Notes: generated from the sequence alone by a model not told the origin. Counted from the stretch's first letter, positions 1 to 10,229 are shown. The stretch: DNA of 64,000 nucleotides from Microcystis wesenbergii NRERC-220 (GCF_032027425.1 NZ_JAVSJA010000001.1:434001-498000), one strand, 5' to 3'. Program-made: numbers and translations.

Positions 1-20
1 GATTACAGCTTACTTGTTTC

Positions 21-314
21 TTAGGAAGCTTGGCTAACTTTTTGCAAAGCTTTGGCTAAACCAGCTTTTTTTCTAGCGCCGTTGTTCCGGTGCAAGACGT
101 TGCGCTTGACGGCTTTATCGATTTTACTGTAAGCTTCCGATAGAGCTTGTTGGGCGCTTTCTAGCCCTTCTGGGCTGGGGTTGGCTCCGTAGGCCGAGAC
201 AGCGACAAGACATTTTTTGATCAGGGTTCTTACGGCTGACTTGTACGCTTTGTTGCGGAGACGATTTCTTTCGGAGATTTGGACTCGTTTGAGTGCAGAC
301 TTTGTATTAGCCAC
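21..314 (-). CDS. rpsT: 30S ribosomal protein S20
   Basis: Ribosomal protein S20 binds 16S rRNA in the small ribosomal subunit. The 97-residue product has the usual S20 start ([10 protein letters not shown]), a highly basic composition and the conserved stretch around residues 71-85 ([15 protein letters not shown]), at the normal length for the family. The start is the only Met in the N-terminal region. It is transcribed leftward and its downstream partner lies outside the window. The roughly 530 bases upstream hold no gene, only a dispersed repeat at 511-753. Confidence 0.97.
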   Translation of the reverse strand: MANTKSALKRVQISERNRLRNKAYKSAVRTLIKKCLVAVSAYGANPSPEGLESAQQALSEAYSKIDKAVKRNVLHRNNGARKKAGLAKALQKVSQAS

Positions 315-510
315 AGTCGTTTCTTGTTCTCAATACTGGTATGGTTAATCGGGACACAGACAAACCATAATAACAGATTTGTGCTATTTGTTGCAAGAGT
401 TTTCAGGACAAGATTGGGGCAACCCCAGAGACGGGGAAGGATTGCGGGTTAAAGGGACTGCCACACCTGAATTCAGGTTAAGGCGATTTTGCCATGACCG
501 TGCCGATAAC

Positions 511-753
511 TAGGGTTTGCGGCAAAAAGTTTTTCGTGGGGACAGGGTGTGGCCCCCCCAACCCCCCCGACATCGGGGGGGTGGGGTGTAGGGTGTAGGG
601 TTTTACCGATTTTGAGGAGGTCAATTACCTAATTTTCAGGGAAAAAGTCCCGGAATTTTCCCCCCGATCACTCCCATATCTGGTACTTTTTGATTGACAA
701 AAGGTCTAAAAGTGTTACCCAACAAGGTTTTCAGATTTATTCAGCAAACCCTA
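511..753. repeat. MITE-like repeat with TAGGGTTTGC inverted ends
   Basis: This non-coding block starts with TAGGGTTTGCGGCAAAAAG and ends with TTCAGCAAACCCTA, so its ends are inverted repeats. The interior holds a C-run/G-run palindrome (551-583) and a GTGTAGG minisatellite. A diverged full copy in the other orientation lies at 25731-25940, and truncated copies start near 24886 and 29180. The ends resemble those of the IS1182-type remnants at 21899 and 22218, which suggests a non-autonomous derivative. Together with 315-510 it fills the rpsT-gmd divergent intergenic region; no further gene is seen there. Confidence 0.75.
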
Positions 754-847
754 ACTAATCGCCAAACTTGTCCTAAGGGGCTAAAGTGTGCTATAAGCAG
801 TCAGACCCTGCCCTGGTCTTTATTCTTCCCGATTAGGTAAATTACTG

Positions 848-1930
848 ATGACTCAACCGAAACGCGCCCTGATTACTGGCATCACCGGTCAAGATGGTTC
901 CTATCTGAGCGAATTATTATTAGAAAAAGGTTACGAAGTCCACGGTATCATCCGTCGTACTTCAACTTTTAACACCGATCGCATTGATCATATCTACACT
1001 GACCCCCACCAGCCCGATACTAAATTATTTCTTCATTATGGCGACCTCACCGACGGGACGACCCTGCGGCGTATCCTTGAACAAGTGCAACCGGTAGAAG
1101 TGTATAATTTAGGGGCCCAATCCCATGTGCGGGTTAGTTTTGATGCCCCGGAATACACCGTTGATGCTGTGGGGGTGGGGGTCTTAAGATTACTAGAAGC
1201 AATTCGGGATTACCAAAAAAGAACCGGCATCGAAGTGCGTTTCTATCAAGCAGGTTCCTCGGAAATGTTCGGGAAAGTCATGGAAGTTCCCCAAAAAGAA
1301 ACCACGCCATTTTATCCCCGCAGTCCCTACGCTTGTGCGAAAGTTTACGGTCACTGGCAAACAATCAACTATCGGGAATCCTACGACTTATTTGCCTGTA
1401 ACGGCATTTTATTTAACCATGAATCCCCCCGGCGTGGAGAAACTTTTGTCACGCGCAAAATTACCCGCGCCTTGGCCCGAATTATTGCCGGACAACAGAA
1501 AAAACTCTATTTAGGAAATCTTGATTCTAAACGGGATTGGGGTTATGCTAAGGATTATGTGCGGGCGATGTGGTTAATGTTACAACAGGAAGAACCGGAT
1601 GATTATGTGGTGGCGACCAATGAAACCTATTCTATCCGGGAGTTTCTCGATATTTCTTTCCAATACGTTAATTTAAATTGGCAGGATTATGTGGAGTTTG
1701 ATGAACGTTATTTGCGTCCAGCGGAAGTGGATTTATTAATAGGAGATTCCACAAAAGCCAGGGAGAAATTAGGCTGGCAGCCGTCGGTAACGTTCGAGGG
1801 ACTGGTAAAATTAATGGTAGATGCGGATTTAGCGGCTTTGGGGATTAATCTTAATAACGGTGGTGATAGCGGACAGTTATTAAAAGATTTGGCTTATCTT
1901 CGCAATCGTTCCTTAATTGCCGTCGATTAA
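848..1930 (+). CDS. gmd: GDP-mannose 4,6-dehydratase
   Basis: Converts GDP-D-mannose to GDP-4-dehydro-6-deoxymannose, the precursor of GDP-fucose, GDP-rhamnose and related surface sugars. It is an extended short-chain dehydrogenase: the NAD(P)-binding [10 protein letters not shown] glycine motif is at residues 10-19, the active-site SSEMFG segment lies near 137, and the catalytic YxxxK (YACAKVYG) near 161. The 360-residue length is normal for Gmd. The neighbouring glycosyltransferase on the opposite strand fits a surface-polysaccharide setting, but no fucose synthase is present in the window. Confidence 0.96.
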   Translation: MTQPKRALITGITGQDGSYLSELLLEKGYEVHGIIRRTSTFNTDRIDHIYTDPHQPDTKLFLHYGDLTDGTTLRRILEQVQPVEVYNLGAQSHVRVSFDAPEYTVDAVGVGVLRLLEAIRDYQKRTGIEVRFYQAGSSEMFGKVMEVPQKETTPFYPRSPYACAKVYGHWQTINYRESYDLFACNGILFNHESPRRGETFVTRKITRALARIIAGQQKKLYLGNLDSKRDWGYAKDYVRAMWLMLQQEEPDDYVVATNETYSIREFLDISFQYVNLNWQDYVEFDERYLRPAEVDLLIGDSTKAREKLGWQPSVTFEGLVKLMVDADLAALGINLNNGGDSGQLLKDLAYLRNRSLIAVD

Positions 1931-1998
1931 AAAGTCGGGTGGTTTAGGGAAGCGCAACCCAACCCCCGTCTTGATCCATCGCCATTTTTACCTGACTT

Positions 1999-2985
1999 TT
2001 AGGAATAAATTGGGTCTTTTTCCAGCAACCCTAGCAGTTTTTGCATTTTAATCCAAGCCCTTCTCATTTGCCAGAATTTACTTTTTTCCATGGCGGCTAT
2101 TTTACTGTCAGCTTTTTGTAATTCCTCGTCTCTTTCTCGATAATCAAATTGGTTTTTTTGCAATTCTTGTTGCAATTCTTGTTCATGAATTTCTAATTGT
2201 TTAATTCGTTCTCTAGCCTGTTCCAACTGAGCGAATATATCGACTTTTAAGGTGACTAAAGCGGCAAAAATGGTTTGGATATTTTGGGAGTAAAGTTGGG
2301 GATGATTATAAAAAAGTTGGGTGTAGGAATAGATATAGTTTTCTGCGGTCATTGAGCGACTCATAGAATCAGCTTTTTGCCGATAGAAAAATAACACTTC
2401 TGGGATACGATAGACTTCTCGACCTAATTCGATCAAAGATAACCAAAAATCGTGATCTTCCCAACCATAAATTAAATTAGTATTATAGCCGCCCACAGTT
2501 TCCCAATCGGATTTCCGAAATAAACCGGAGCAAAATATCATATTATCTACTAATATATCGGGAAATTTATACTCAGGCAGCGGCCAAATTCCTTGTCTAT
2601 CGCCAAAATATTCCGCTTCGCAATAAACTATACCTAATTGCTCATTACTTTCTAGCAAAGTAACCGCTTTTTCTAGATAGGAATCGGCAATTTTATCATC
2701 GGCATCAAGAGGAAGAATATAGGTTCCTTGCCCTTGGGCAATTCCTAGATTTCTGGCCGTGGCAACCCCTTGATTTTCTGTGCGGATGATCCGGGTTTTT
2801 GGCTGTTGATAATCTTGTAAAATCTCGATGGTTTCCGGTTCTGTGGAGCCATCATCAATGACAAGGATTTCAAAGTTTTGGTATGTTTGCACTAAAACAG
2901 ATGCGATCGCATGATCAAGATAGCGACCTTGATTATAGCAAGGAATAATCACGGAAACTTGAGGAACAGGACTCATTGAGGGCAA
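1999..2985 (-). CDS. Family 2 glycosyltransferase with C-terminal coiled coil
   Basis: A GT-A-fold glycosyltransferase that probably adds a sugar to a cell-surface polysaccharide or glycolipid. The N-terminus shows the GT2 signature (SVIIPCYNQGRYL, then LVIDDGS), and the metal-binding acidic motif PLDADDK is near residue 93. The GWEDHDFW segment near residue 175 is the usual catalytic-region motif. Residues of about 250-310 are rich in Glu, Gln and Lys with a heptad look and probably form a coiled coil. It converges with gmd, separated by 68 bases. The acceptor and donor cannot be told from the sequence. Confidence 0.85.
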   Translation of the reverse strand: MPSMSPVPQVSVIIPCYNQGRYLDHAIASVLVQTYQNFEILVIDDGSTEPETIEILQDYQQPKTRIIRTENQGVATARNLGIAQGQGTYILPLDADDKIADSYLEKAVTLLESNEQLGIVYCEAEYFGDRQGIWPLPEYKFPDILVDNMIFCSGLFRKSDWETVGGYNTNLIYGWEDHDFWLSLIELGREVYRIPEVLFFYRQKADSMSRSMTAENYIYSYTQLFYNHPQLYSQNIQTIFAALVTLKVDIFAQLEQARERIKQLEIHEQELQQELQKNQFDYRERDEELQKADSKIAAMEKSKFWQMRRAWIKMQKLLGLLEKDPIYS

Positions 2986-3246
2986 TTCTCTCCTACTTGA
3001 GCAAAAACTAGGCTATCAATAGCTTATCCCAAAAGTTCCCCTTTCTCGTTTTTCTACTTAAAGGAAGTGTTGATATCCCTACTAGAAATTTCGGGATAGT
3101 AGGACATATTCTGGATAAGTTCTTCAATTATTCTGATCCGTGGACAAAATCACCCAATTGGGTGATCCCCGTGAGGGAAGTATCTCTTTTTAATAGAGGA
3201 TAAGTTATTCAATAATCCGATTATCGTTACGAATGATCCTTGCATC

Positions 3247-3438
3247 ATGGAAGCTCATCAACAAAAACAACTCCGCACTTTCCTCTTGGAAAAATTAGCC
3301 ATTTCCCCCCGTTCCTTCGATATGGCTGTGCGTCTCTGTGAAGCATCGGTGGGTTCTTTGCCGATGGTTTTATGGCAGTACGGTTTAATCGATTTGTCGC
3401 AATTGAATCAAGTTTTTGACTGGATGGAAACTGTATAA
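3247..3438 (+). CDS. DUF2949-type small cyanobacterial protein
   Basis: A 63-residue protein resembling the cyanobacterial DUF2949 family by its pattern: a helical N-terminal half (LRTFLLEKLAISPRSFDMAVR), then the LPMVLWQYGLIDLxQLxxVFDW block. It has no signal peptide or membrane segment. No function is known to me. It stands alone, with about 260 non-coding bases on its 5' side and 370 on its 3' side. Confidence 0.7.
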   Translation: MEAHQQKQLRTFLLEKLAISPRSFDMAVRLCEASVGSLPMVLWQYGLIDLSQLNQVFDWMETV

Positions 3439-3807
3439 TTATTTTCCAAGAATAGGCTCATTAATTATCATTTTTATTAAGAGAGCAGCAAGTTACTGCA
3501 ATTTATTTAATTTATACGCCTGGATTAAGTCCCGTTAACGTTTACCATAGTAGAAAACCTACCCTTTACTGGTACTAATTAAACCAGCTATCATCCGCTA
3601 TTCCAACCGGTTTAATTCGAGATTTATCTGGTCTAAAATACTAATACCAAATACGTTTTTAATAGTGTGATTAACTCCCAAGTTATGAATTGTTTTTCCC
3701 TGCTCCAGCACTCCCCAGTCTCCTATACCTTTTAAACAGGATTTAGTATTACTTGTCATGACAGTAAGGTAGAAAGAAACTTAATTAATCTGGCATAAGT
3801 TCTTGAG
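3439..3807. other. Intergenic region with no recognised gene
   Basis: About 370 AT-rich bases between the DUF2949 gene and narM. I see no convincing ORF, RNA gene or strong terminator here; both flanking genes end at this interval. Confidence 0.5.
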
Positions 3808-4266
3808 TTAGGCATCGACTATATGGAACTCTTTGAGGGCAGGATAAAAGTTAAGATTTTCGTGACTGGGACGACTGAGTTTAATCAGGGCAAACCGTTG
3901 GGATGGCTCTAGTTTTTGCCATTGTTCTAAACTAATTTCAATCTGGAATTCTTTGGCTTTTTCTAGGACTGTATCGGGAATCTGGCTATCATCTAGCCAA
4001 GCGGGATGGGAATCTATTGCTAGTTCTCCTGGGGGATTGCCAGTTTTTTCGGCGATTAATTTTTGCAGAAAATCTCGATAGATTTTGGCATCTGCTGCCG
4101 TCGTACAAGCCATATTAACTAATACCATTCTTTCTGGTTGAGTTAACTGCATCCAATGGGATAATTTTAATTTAACTCCACAGGTATCTAGTTTCATTCT
4201 CACGGTCATCGGGATACAACGTAAGGAGTCAACAAATTCGGCTTCAAAGTCGAAAAAGGTGGTCAT
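3808..4266 (-). CDS. narM: Nitrate reductase-associated protein NarM
   Basis: Matches the cyanobacterial nitrate reductase-associated family by its opening FDFEAEFVDSLRCIPMTVR, the following KLDTCGVKLKLSHW segment and the C-terminal FALIKLSRPSHEN block. In cyanobacteria NarM is needed for active nitrate reductase, probably in maturation of NarB. The 152-residue length is normal and there is no signal peptide, so it should be cytoplasmic. narB is not in the window, so the gene is separated from the nitrate assimilation cluster here. Its start is 75 bases from the 3' end of tyrA. Confidence 0.85.
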   Translation of the reverse strand: MTTFFDFEAEFVDSLRCIPMTVRMKLDTCGVKLKLSHWMQLTQPERMVLVNMACTTAADAKIYRDFLQKLIAEKTGNPPGELAIDSHPAWLDDSQIPDTVLEKAKEFQIEISLEQWQKLEPSQRFALIKLSRPSHENLNFYPALKEFHIVDA

Positions 4267-4341
4267 ATCATTTCATTAGTTTACTGAGGATAAATCTATG
4301 ATACAGTGCCGTGGGATAATTGCTGGGGAAAAATGGTATTT

Positions 4342-5181
4342 TTATTGAATAAAATCGGCTCGATCTTGATGACTAGAGATGAGAATTTCCTCTAGTTCCT
4401 GCCATTTTTCTCCTGCAATATAGTCAATAATTTTATCAAGATTTTGCCGATAATTCCCCAAGGATATCAATAAAGCTTGACGATTGTATTTAGCCATCAT
4501 TAAACCTAATTCGGGATTACCGCCACCGACGCGACTGGTATCGCGAAAACCAGAACTAGCTAAATTTTCCGCTAATTCGCGAATATTCAGGTCTTGTTCT
4601 TCCGCACAAGCTTGGATTAAACTGGTACTAATCATTACTGGCAGATGGGAAATCCAGGCCACGGCTCGATCGTGTTCTTCGGGAGAAGAATAATAAATTT
4701 TACAGCCTAATTTTTGTACTATTTCGGTTAAGATTTCCACGGCAAAATTAGGAGTAGATTCAAGGGTAGTAATCAGATATGGGGCATCGACAAATAATCC
4801 CAATTGTGCTGCATTAATTCCCTGTTCGGCTGTCCCGGCCATAGGATGACTACCGACAAAATTCGGCCACAATTGACTACAATTGGCCACAATTGCCCCT
4901 TTAACCGATCCCACATCGGTGACAATGGCTTGAGGTTTTAAATAGGGAGTTAATTTTTCCAAAGTTGGCACAATTAAATGTATGGGAGTACAAATAAAGA
5001 TTAAATCGGCAGTAGCTAATAATTCTAAACTGGTGCTAGATTCGTTTACCACTCCTTTTTGTACAGCGATATCACAGGTGGATTGTTGACGAGAAACTCC
5101 CAAAACCTTATAACCTTGCGATCGAAAATCTAACCCCAAGGAACCACCAATTAAACCCAGTCCAATAATGCCAATATTCAT
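4342..5181 (-). CDS. tyrA: Prephenate/arogenate dehydrogenase
   Basis: Catalyses the NAD(P)-dependent oxidative decarboxylation of prephenate or arogenate in tyrosine synthesis; cyanobacterial enzymes usually prefer arogenate and NADP. The Rossmann motif GLGLIGGSLG is at residues 7-16, the catalytic-site segment GSHPMAGT is near 111, and the HLPVM helix is near 179. Its 279 residues match the monofunctional TyrA core without a chorismate mutase or ACT domain. It lies 5 bases downstream of the cupin gene on the same strand, so the two are probably co-transcribed. Confidence 0.93.
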   Translation of the reverse strand: MNIGIIGLGLIGGSLGLDFRSQGYKVLGVSRQQSTCDIAVQKGVVNESSTSLELLATADLIFICTPIHLIVPTLEKLTPYLKPQAIVTDVGSVKGAIVANCSQLWPNFVGSHPMAGTAEQGINAAQLGLFVDAPYLITTLESTPNFAVEILTEIVQKLGCKIYYSSPEEHDRAVAWISHLPVMISTSLIQACAEEQDLNIRELAENLASSGFRDTSRVGGGNPELGLMMAKYNRQALLISLGNYRQNLDKIIDYIAGEKWQELEEILISSHQDRADFIQ

Positions 5182-5186
5182 TAGTT

Positions 5187-5549
5187 TTACTCAAAGATAA
5201 TTTCGTCTTCCACTCGCCAAGCAGGATCGACAATGCACAAGAAAACTAAGGGTTCCTCCCCACAATTATGAATATATTGTTTAGCTAGAGGAGGTATATA
5301 AATGGCGGCACCGACAGTCACTAATTGCACTTCCTCATCGATGTGCATTTCCCCTTGTCCTTGCAGAATATAATAAACTTCCGCAGTTTTTAAAGCGTGG
5401 GGAGTAGAAGTTTCCCCCACATCTACCCACGCGTGGGCTAAACTATAACGTAGATTTAACGGCTGTTTATCGGGATGCAATAACTCACGCAATCGGGTAT
5501 GATCACCGGCGATGAATTCCTCACATTCGAGCAGTTTTCTGATTAACAT
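5187..5549 (-). CDS. Single-domain cupin protein
   Basis: A 120-residue small beta-barrel protein of the cupin superfamily. The metal-binding motifs are visible: the first around residues 52-70 (HALKTAEVYYILQGQGEMHID) and the second around 83-97 (IYIPPLAKQYIHNCG). The role could be enzymatic or sensory and is not decided by sequence. It is the first gene of a probable two-gene operon with tyrA (5-base gap), and its start (ATG, complement at 5549) faces the divergent SRPBCC gene across about 100 bases. Confidence 0.8.
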   Translation of the reverse strand: MLIRKLLECEEFIAGDHTRLRELLHPDKQPLNLRYSLAHAWVDVGETSTPHALKTAEVYYILQGQGEMHIDEEVQLVTVGAAIYIPPLAKQYIHNCGEEPLVFLCIVDPAWRVEDEIIFE

Positions 5550-5653
5550 AGTAAAATTAAACCTGGAAGATTGTTTTTATTTTATCATTGAGTGAAAAGC
5601 TAAAGACTAATAGCCGTTATCATAGAAATATTCAGCATCGCCAGAATTAACGA

Positions 5654-6106
5654 ATGACTTGGTTAGAACATAGTGTACAGGTAGAAGTGGACGCACCGAT
5701 CGATCTGGTTTGGGAGCTCTGGTCAGATTTAGAACAAATGCCCCGGTGGATGAAATGGATCGAATCGGTGAAAATTCTCGAGGAGGAGCCAGAGCTTTCC
5801 CGTTGGAAGTTAGCCAGTGGTGGTCTAGAATTTACTTGGTTGTCACGGATACTGAAAATTGTCCCCCACCAGATAATTCAATGGGAATCCGTGGACGGTT
5901 TACCTAACCGCGGGGCAATTCGTTTTTATGACCGTCATGGTAGGAGTATTGTGCGACTGACAGCAGCCTATGCTATACCCGGTTGGTTAGGAAAATTGAT
6001 GGATAATCTTTTCCTCGGTCGAGTGGTGGAATCAACCCTGCAAGCTGATCTAGAGCGTTTTCGCCTCTATGCGCTCAATATTGTCAATAATACGCCGCCA
6101 AGATGA
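5654..6106 (+). CDS. SRPBCC family protein (polyketide cyclase/START-like)
   Basis: A 150-residue protein with the helix-grip pattern of the SRPBCC fold: a first strand (WLEHSVQVEVDAPIDLVWELW), then WSDLEQMPRWMKWIESVKIL, and a long C-terminal helix. Cyanobacterial relatives are annotated as cyclase/dehydrase and are thought to bind hydrophobic ligands. No catalytic residues can be assigned. It is divergent from the cupin gene and followed by 205 non-coding bases that contain a copy of a dispersed repeat. Confidence 0.8.
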   Translation: MTWLEHSVQVEVDAPIDLVWELWSDLEQMPRWMKWIESVKILEEEPELSRWKLASGGLEFTWLSRILKIVPHQIIQWESVDGLPNRGAIRFYDRHGRSIVRLTAAYAIPGWLGKLMDNLFLGRVVESTLQADLERFRLYALNIVNNTPPR

Positions 6107-6230
6107 GGTAATCACCGGTAATAAGCTTTTGACTAGCTAAATTGCTCGTTAAGACTGTCTATGAGCAGGGAGAGTCGGTCTGAGCATTTGTACTAAAATT
6201 TTCCATACCCAGTTCAAATGCAGTACAGCT

Positions 6231-6272
6231 TATTGCTGACGATCGACTCCCCAAAAGGAAAACTTCCTAAGA
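6231..6272. repeat. Dispersed repeat, CTCCCCAAAAGGAAAAC type
   Basis: The core CGACTCCCCAAAAGGAAAAC occurs here and, with more flanking similarity, at 7993-8100, 20736-20800, 25036-25083 and 52193-52252. All copies are intergenic. Several continue into CTCACCATTAAGATAACTG. No coding potential. Confidence 0.6.
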
Positions 6273-6311
6273 ATATCCCGATCCAATTCCGCTATCACGG
6301 TTGAGGTATTT

Positions 6312-7883
6312 CTACTCGATTTTATAGAGATAGGCTTCCGGGGTTTCCAGAAGGGAAGTCATCGGGCGATCGAGAGGGGGAGTTTTGACGAGGGTAAAAA
6401 TTGGAAATAAATCGTTCATTTGCATAGCCATTTTAAATTTCGGCTGGATGTAATAACTACCCGATGGGCAGGCATTGGTTATCGTTAGCTCTCTTTTGGT
6501 CATAAAGGTATCGATATAATCGTACTGACCATGCTCTTTTCTTTTGCCTTTCTTAGCCGGATCGCAAAGGGTTGAACCGACTGGAATCTGATTGATAATT
6601 TCCACTGTATCGGCCACGGATAGGAGTCTTTCGGAACCGTATTTACTAGCAAGATAACGTTGATTGAAATAGAGATTAGTTGCGATAGAATAGCCGATGA
6701 TAATTGCTAAAACTAGAGCGAGGATCCTGTGGAAAGTCTTAGTAAAGTTTAGATAGGCAAGACTAGCGATCGCCAGAAGAATAGGAGCAAACCAGAGTAA
6801 GATTTTACGATGAGAATAAAAATGCTCATTAGGATAATTAGAGGAAGCGTAGATAAAAATTATCCAAGTAATTGCAAAAAAGCCGATCAGTGTTTTATTG
6901 CCTCGATATTTTTTGATGACTATGTATAGAGAAATGCCGAAAAAAATCACCGAAACTACAACATTGAAAATCGATATATTGTCATTCAAAAAAAATACTT
7001 GATTGCCCAGATAAACTGTTTCCCAAATCGCTTTAAATAGACGAGTGAACAGATTGCTCGATGGTTCACCGCTTGCTCCCTTCTCCGTGAGCGCTCTCAC
7101 GATTCCCCTCGTATTTGCGAATCTCCCAACTATCTCACTATGCCAATACATAACTAAGGCGAGATTTGCCGAGAGAATCGATAGAAAAGGCAAAAGACAT
7201 TTACGAGTGTTCTTGCGATTGCGATAAACAAACCATAGAGAGGCGATAACAGAAGTCACTGGGATAATTAACATCGTGGTGCTGTGTAAACTCACCAATA
7301 TAGCGACAGTAATCCCGAAGAATATCCAAGCTATAGCCTGATAGAGCAGCGGCTTACTCGTTTCCATCTGGAACCGATAGAGTAAAGCAAAAACGAGCAG
7401 GAAAAAGGGTATTGGGCTAGGACACCATGAAAAATTATTAATAAAATAGTCCGCATAAATCGTGCTATACCAAAATCCTGCCAAACTGGACAGGAGAAGA
7501 CGTTTATCTTGTTCTACATTTTCTAAAAGTTGATAAACAAAGTAGATTAAGAGGGGAATCGATAGAAAAGAAAATAGACCATTGGTAAGGACTTGAAATT
7601 CGGGGGCAGTACCGAAAATTGTTAGAGGAAACCCTAAATAAAAATAGAGGGGGGGAATTGTGAATCCATATTTTCCACCCCCCCCTGGTGGTCCCAATTG
7701 AGGAAAGTTTCCCTTCCACATATCCATCCAAAGATAAGCACCGCTAATCTGATCGGGATCCGGTCCGATATCGAAGGTAACGTATTCAAAAATACTGACA
7801 ATCCTGGTGAAAAAGGCGAAGGCGATCGCTAGAATCCCTAAAATCAGTGCCGTTCCTCGGACTTTATTGATTGATTTCCCCAT
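6312..7883 (-). CDS. Polytopic membrane protein, GT39/ArnT-like
   Basis: A 523-residue protein with about ten hydrophobic segments and a short soluble C-terminal part. An acidic motif in the first periplasmic loop (DIGPDPDQISGAY, residues about 38-50) is where lipid-phosphate-dependent GT-C glycosyltransferases carry catalytic Asp residues. A Gly/Pro-rich segment follows (LGPPGGGGKYG). These features suggest a sugar transferase using a polyprenyl-phosphate donor, but the substrate is unknown and the family assignment is by pattern only. The gene is isolated, read leftward, and preceded by about 290 bases with a dispersed repeat. Confidence 0.55.
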   Translation of the reverse strand: MGKSINKVRGTALILGILAIAFAFFTRIVSIFEYVTFDIGPDPDQISGAYLWMDMWKGNFPQLGPPGGGGKYGFTIPPLYFYLGFPLTIFGTAPEFQVLTNGLFSFLSIPLLIYFVYQLLENVEQDKRLLLSSLAGFWYSTIYADYFINNFSWCPSPIPFFLLVFALLYRFQMETSKPLLYQAIAWIFFGITVAILVSLHSTTMLIIPVTSVIASLWFVYRNRKNTRKCLLPFLSILSANLALVMYWHSEIVGRFANTRGIVRALTEKGASGEPSSNLFTRLFKAIWETVYLGNQVFFLNDNISIFNVVVSVIFFGISLYIVIKKYRGNKTLIGFFAITWIIFIYASSNYPNEHFYSHRKILLWFAPILLAIASLAYLNFTKTFHRILALVLAIIIGYSIATNLYFNQRYLASKYGSERLLSVADTVEIINQIPVGSTLCDPAKKGKRKEHGQYDYIDTFMTKRELTITNACPSGSYYIQPKFKMAMQMNDLFPIFTLVKTPPLDRPMTSLLETPEAYLYKIE

Positions 7884-7992
7884 AAGTGTCGGTATTTTTA
7901 TCCTAAAATTGTCTGGTAGCTTCGTGACCGTATCCCTGAATATTTATCTTCGCATGGTAGCACCAATTTCTAGTCTTACTCGGTCAGAATTA

Positions 7993-8100
7993 TAGCGTTG
8001 CCGATAAAGACGAAGTATAACCTGATTTGGCATCGCCGGCCGACGACCGACTCCCCAAAAGGAAAACCTCGTACCTCACCATTAAGATAACTGCTAGAAG
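7993..8100. repeat. Dispersed repeat, long copy
   Basis: The longest copy of the dispersed repeat: GATAAAGACGAAGTATAACC, then CGACTCCCCAAAAGGAAAAC, then CTCACCATTAAGATAACTGC. The first part recurs at 20736, the last part at 25060 and 52230. The remaining sequence to the ISL3 boundary at 8176 has no recognised gene. Confidence 0.6.
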
Positions 8101-8176
8101 ATTTAAGAGCCTGTTTAGCAATAAACTAGTGGTCTGTCAAGATGTTATTGACGGATACAATCTTTTTAATTTAATT

Positions 8177-9598
8177 GGCTCTTCGTTACTCTTTATGCTA
8201 AATCAACAGACAAGATGCCAAGGCAACATACTTCTAACCCAAAAATTCCGAAAGTTTCTAAAGCCATAGCCTCTTCGTTTTATTAGTTTAAGTTTATTGT
8301 TGATTCCCTCGACTAATCCATTCGTTGTCCTTCGCTCGAAATAACTAATGATTTCTCCAAACCAGTTTCGGATTGTTTGACAACTCTTGGTAAAAACACT
8401 GGAGGATTTTGCCAACCATTCCGAGATGGATAGCATTCCCTCTGTCGGATTCTTTGAGGTTTCGTAAATCCTTCTGAATTCTTCCTTTAATTCGTGCATC
8501 TCTTTCAAATTTAGCCAAGTTTTTTTGATAGCTTCTAGTTTGATTTTTTGGGGTTCCGTTAAATCTTCTTCATTTTTTAACAGGCTATATTTACTTCGCT
8601 TTAAAACTTCTAGCTTCGCTTCTTTTTCCGCTTTCTGTTTTTTATTTTTCCGCGCTTCTACGGCTCTTTTTTCCGCTCTTCTCTGTTCGTCTAACTCTTG
8701 ATTAATTTGTTTCATTACATGGAATCTATCAGCGACTACCTCGGCCGACGGCATCAATTCTTTTACCAGATTTTTATAGGACAACCAAAGATCTATGCTT
8801 ACTTCTTCAATTGGCTCTAACACCTCTTTTCCCCAGCCCGTAAGGGTTTTCTTAAACTCTTCTTGTGTTCGCTTCTCTAGAATAGCTATTAGTTTTCCCG
8901 TATCTAAATTTACTAAAACCGCACAGTAATTTTTTTGTCCTTTGACTAGAGCGATTTCATCAATTCCTAGTCTTTTTAATTCCGATAGGTCTGGCTCGGT
9001 AATTTCTTCAGCAATGTCCTCTAGCATTCTTTGAATCTCTTCTTCCGTTACGTCATTTCTTCGACTAACATTTAAAATATCTCCTGATTTTAATTGTTCG
9101 AGTATATTTTCGGCTAGTCTTTTCGTATAGGTTCGTTTACTGGCGACAAAATCTAACTCTTCGCTCAAGGGGTTTCGACAATTATCGCACTTAAATTGAC
9201 GACGATTAACTTGTAGGTACACTGGTTGTCCTGAGATTGGTAAATCTTTGACTAAATATCGATGATTTTGGTGTAGTTTATCGCTCTCTAACCCACAACG
9301 AGGACAGATTGCTTTTTTCTTTTTCGATTCGACTGGTCAAACTATACCGACATTTTCTAGGTGTCGATAGCCTTGAATAGAGGTTCCTTCTAGGTTCAAA
9401 AATTTGTCAAGTATCATAAGTAAAATACTCTGGTTTTTGGCTATTATATCAAATCTTAACTCGATTGTCTATCTTTTGGTATTAACCTGTTTGTGTCTAA
9501 AATCTCTCCCTGTATAAATTTCAGCTATTTTTGAGCGTAAGCACTATCATCGAATTTTATTTTAAGTTAATTATTTGCATAACAATTACCGAAGAGCC
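8177..9598 (-). mobile_element. ISL3-family insertion sequence, copy A
   Basis: The element is bounded by the inverted repeat GGCTCTTCGT at the left and its complement GAAGAGCC at 9591-9598. The same ends delimit copy B at 14591-16037. No 8-bp target duplication is visible around copy A, so a flank has rearranged since insertion. Its right side abuts an ISH3-like transposase fragment that begins mid-gene at 9599. Confidence 0.85.
8203..9417 (-). pseudogene. ISL3 transposase, interrupted by an in-frame stop
   Basis: DDE transposase of the ISL3 type. Reading from the ATG at 9417, codon 27 is TGA (9337-9339) where copy B has Phe-Arg; the frame otherwise stays open to 8203 (404 codons). The CPRC zinc-binding region, FKCDNC, the conserved GIDEIALVKG strand, the DLWLSYKNLVKE and VADRFHVMK segments and the C-terminal NGLVEGINNKLKLIKRRGYG motif are all present. 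Translation from the internal Met at 9222 would lack most of the zinc-binding N-terminus, so this copy is probably inactive. Confidence 0.85.
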
Positions 9599-9726
9599 AG
9601 CTTAAGTTGGCAATTGACCTAAATTTAATTCCTTATTATGGTGAACCATCTGATAGCGAAAAACCTTATATTTACCGAAGTCAGGCTAAACAGGGAACTT
9701 GCTCATTTTATGCTTATGCGACCTTA
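9599..9726 (+). pseudogene. ISH3-like transposase, internal fragment (5' part)
   Basis: Reading in the frame of LAIDLNLIPYYGEPS gives a catalytic-region segment of an ISH3/IS4-type DDE transposase, continuing as YRSQAKQGTCSFYAYATL up to the IS630 insertion. The same gene resumes at 11966. The N-terminal part is absent: the ISL3 copy A boundary cuts it at 9598. Confidence 0.6.
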
Positions 9727-10229
9727 TATAGCAAAGAGCGGGATAGTTAGGACATAATAGAGAAAAAGAAATGAGGAGAAGCTTTCATGGCAGCACCCTA
9801 TAGTGATGATTTAAGACAGAAAGCAGTGAGTGCCGTAGAGCGAGGGGAGAAAAAAAGCCATGTCTGTCGCACCCTCAATATTAGTCGTAATACATTAGAC
9901 ATCTGGCTGAAACGGAAGAAACAAACTGGGACGGTGGCCGCTAAAACTAACTATCGTCGAGGGCCGAAGCCCCAAATTGACGATTTAGAAGCCTTTCAAA
10001 AGTTGGCCGAACAATATGGGCATTTGACCCAAGAAAAAATGGCCCAAAAATGGGCTAACCCAGTCAGTAGGATGAGAATTGGTCAAGCCCTCAAAAGAAT
10101 TGGATTTACTAGAAAAAAAAACTTATGGCTACAGAGAAAGAGATGAAGAAGCCCGAAAAGAGTTTCTCCAAAAAATCAGAGGTTATGCCCCGGAAAGATT
10201 TGTCTATATTGATGAAGCTGGAATAGATA

